Origin: an uncultured Flavobacteriales bacterium
GTDB lineage: Bacteria; Bacteroidota; Bacteroidia; Flavobacteriales_G; Salibacteraceae
Assembly (NCBI GenBank): GCA_937899835.1
Contig: CALCCE010000291.1
Location: 25,964-89,963 of the forward strand
Length of the DNA: 64,000 nucleotides
Reading direction: 5' to 3'
Shown piece after piece: positions 62,960 through 64,000 of the stretch. The position numbers were made by a program, and so were the translations under genes. The notes beneath the pieces were generated by a model that was not told the DNA's origin, did no database searches, and saw only the letters and a list, made by a program, of their open reading frames with translations. Position 1 is the stretch's first letter. Every line of letters begins with the position of its first letter.

Positions 62960-64000
62960 TTGAAGTTCTGGTCCACCGTATCTGCACTGCTTACCCCGTT
63001 ATACCGGTCTCCCAAGTCCGTCTTTTTCACCTACCTCATTTATGCTTTTCTGGCCCGCTTCTACGGCTTTTTTCGCAGCGTCATCAATTGGGACGAAACT
63101 ACCTACCTCTTGGGTGGTCGGGCGCTCAACCAGGGTCAGTCGCTGTACGTTGATTTTTGGGACTTTAAACCGCCGGGTGTTTTTTGGATCACCGCCGGCA
63201 TCGATACCCTCTTTGAGGAGGGAATTGTGCCCTTTCGCATATTGGGTACTTTGGTGGTTTTTGGTACTGCTTTTTTTCTGTATCGACTGGTCCTAAAGGT
63301 AAACCCACAAGAAAAATTAGCAGCCTTCTTCACCGGTTTGTTCTATTTGTCGGCCATCTCTTTTCAGTCGCTTAGCTTTGGAATTGGTCGGGGAACCGGG
63401 CTGGAAGTCAACACCGAGCACCTCTTTCTTTTTTTCTCGGTTTTGGGCGCTTATTTCCTTTACGCCCGGCATCAAAAAGTACGAAATGCAGCCTTGGCTG
63501 GTTTGGCCTTGGGATTGGGGTTTCTCATCAAGTACTTCGTGGCCTTCGATATGCTGGCGCTTGGCTTGGTGTTGATCTTGCTCCACTGGGAAGAATACCG
63601 CTTGAAAAATTGGCCATCACTGCTTCTGCTGGGGCTCACTTTTACAGCATGCGCACTACTGCCTTTCGGCCTGTTGAACGCCTGGTACTATTTCGGTACC
63701 GACCTTTGGGAAGTTTGGGTAGACATTACTTATAATTCCGGGTCCAATTACTCCGGAGAGTCAAAAGGACTTCCCATTCTGAAAATGTTGGATGCTATTG
63801 GCAACGTGTTCTACTTTTCAGGGATTGTGAGCGCGGCCTTTATTGGCCTGTTGGTATCCTGGTTCCGGAAAAAATCGCCAGTAAAGGCACCTTATTTGAA
63901 AGGTTGGTTGCTTTGGTTTGTCATCACATTGATTGCGCCCATGTTGCCGGGCAAGTGGTTTACGCATTATTTCTACCAGGTATTTCCTGCTTTTAGCCTG
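62960..64000 (+). CDS. GT39/ArnT-like membrane glycosyltransferase, 3' end outside window
   Basis: This open frame of 347 codons runs to the window end without a stop. It has many hydrophobic segments and the signature of polyprenol-dependent (GT39/PMT-like) glycosyltransferases: the catalytic acidic pair in NWDETTYLLGGRALNQGQ (Asp45, Glu46), then LYVDFWDFKPPGVFWITAG and a loop with NTEHLF. Such enzymes move sugars or mannose-like units from polyprenyl phosphate to lipid or protein outside the cytoplasm. No in-frame ATG precedes the conserved region. TTG 62960 (MKFWSTVSALLTPLYRSP) fits, lying about 14 bases after the predicted transcript start of the consensus promoter. TTG 62906 is less likely because it lies upstream of the -7 element. 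Confidence 0.85.
   Translation, partial: MKFWSTVSALLTPLYRSPKSVFFTYLIYAFLARFYGFFRSVINWDETTYLLGGRALNQGQSLYVDFWDFKPPGVFWITAGIDTLFEEGIVPFRILGTLVVFGTAFFLYRLVLKVNPQEKLAAFFTGLFYLSAISFQSLSFGIGRGTGLEVNTEHLFLFFSVLGAYFLYARHQKVRNAALAGLALGLGFLIKYFVAFDMLALGLVLILLHWEEYRLKNWPSLLLLGLTFTACALLPFGLLNAWYYFGTDLWEVWVDITYNSGSNYSGESKGLPILKMLDAIGNVFYFSGIVSAAFIGLLVSWFRKKSPVKAPYLKGWLLWFVITLIAPMLPGKWFTHYFYQVFPAFSL

Noticed and set aside
1..64000. Search for tRNA, rRNA, insertion sequences, prophage or known defence genes
   Set aside because: I saw no clover-leaf-like sequence, no transposase or integrase motif and no recognisable defence nuclease; base use does not change abruptly in any block.

Overview
The window looks like a chromosomal segment from a free-living, probably aquatic member of the Bacteroidota. 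The evidence is Por/type IX secretion (T9SS) C-terminal sorting domains of both the type A kind and the gliding-motility CHU_C kind, SprB repeats, many small outer-membrane beta-barrels, LytTR and SiaB/SiaC-family regulators, and promoter-like sites with the Bacteroidota -7 consensus TAnnTTTG. I cannot assign an order or genus. I see no rRNA, tRNA, insertion sequence, phage gene or CRISPR array.

Layout. 1-668: tail of a LytTR response regulator. 868-2064: a surface lipoprotein with an internal duplication. 2469-12999: a surface-polysaccharide locus, with a minus-strand run of flippase, FkbM methyltransferase, GT2, Wzy-like polymerase, two GT4 enzymes and an O-antigen ligase-like protein, then an initiating phosphoglycosyltransferase, and a divergent Wzz-like chain-length protein. 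12996-17009: small genes, including an operon with a DUF6745 protein, a STAS-like protein, a VOC protein and an SDR. 17253-21004: four tandem outer-membrane beta-barrel paralogues, followed by a small orphan ORF resembling a T9SS sorting domain. 21415-25414: a large T9SS adhesin-like protein and an SGNH hydrolase. 25767-30341: a secreted protein, a lipoprotein and a very large ABCG-like transporter.

30547-40111 is the most unusual part. One minus-strand gene run combines chemotaxis-type CheB and two CheR enzymes with SiaA/SiaB/SiaC-type partner-switching proteins and three proteins carrying related GAF domains. It has no chemoreceptor, CheA, CheW or diguanylate cyclase. I read it as a membrane-sensor partner-switching pathway that may be tuned by reversible glutamate methylation.

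40353-51845 holds three enzymes of the 3-hydroxyanthranilate branch of tryptophan (kynurenine) catabolism: 2-aminomuconate-semialdehyde dehydrogenase, 3-hydroxyanthranilate dioxygenase and ACMS decarboxylase. They are interspersed with an SDR whose catalytic Tyr/Lys pair is replaced, a T9SS protein, a divergent two-component system and a 1177-residue T9SS protein. Four phased TGTTAA-type repeats lie between the T9SS gene and the two-component genes and look like a shared operator. 51842-55120 is a CHU_C-type T9SS protein. 55340-57241 is a long PurF-type amidotransferase. 57312-61385 is an efflux operon (adaptor, MacB-like permease, TolC) without its ATPase. 61389-64000 holds a beta-barrel, a SnoaL-like protein and the start of a GT39-like membrane glycosyltransferase that runs off the window and probably starts at TTG behind a consensus promoter.

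Many starts were moved inward from the longest open frame to the first codon giving a sensible N-terminus (signal peptide, conserved domain start or ATGA coupling); each case is noted in its entry.
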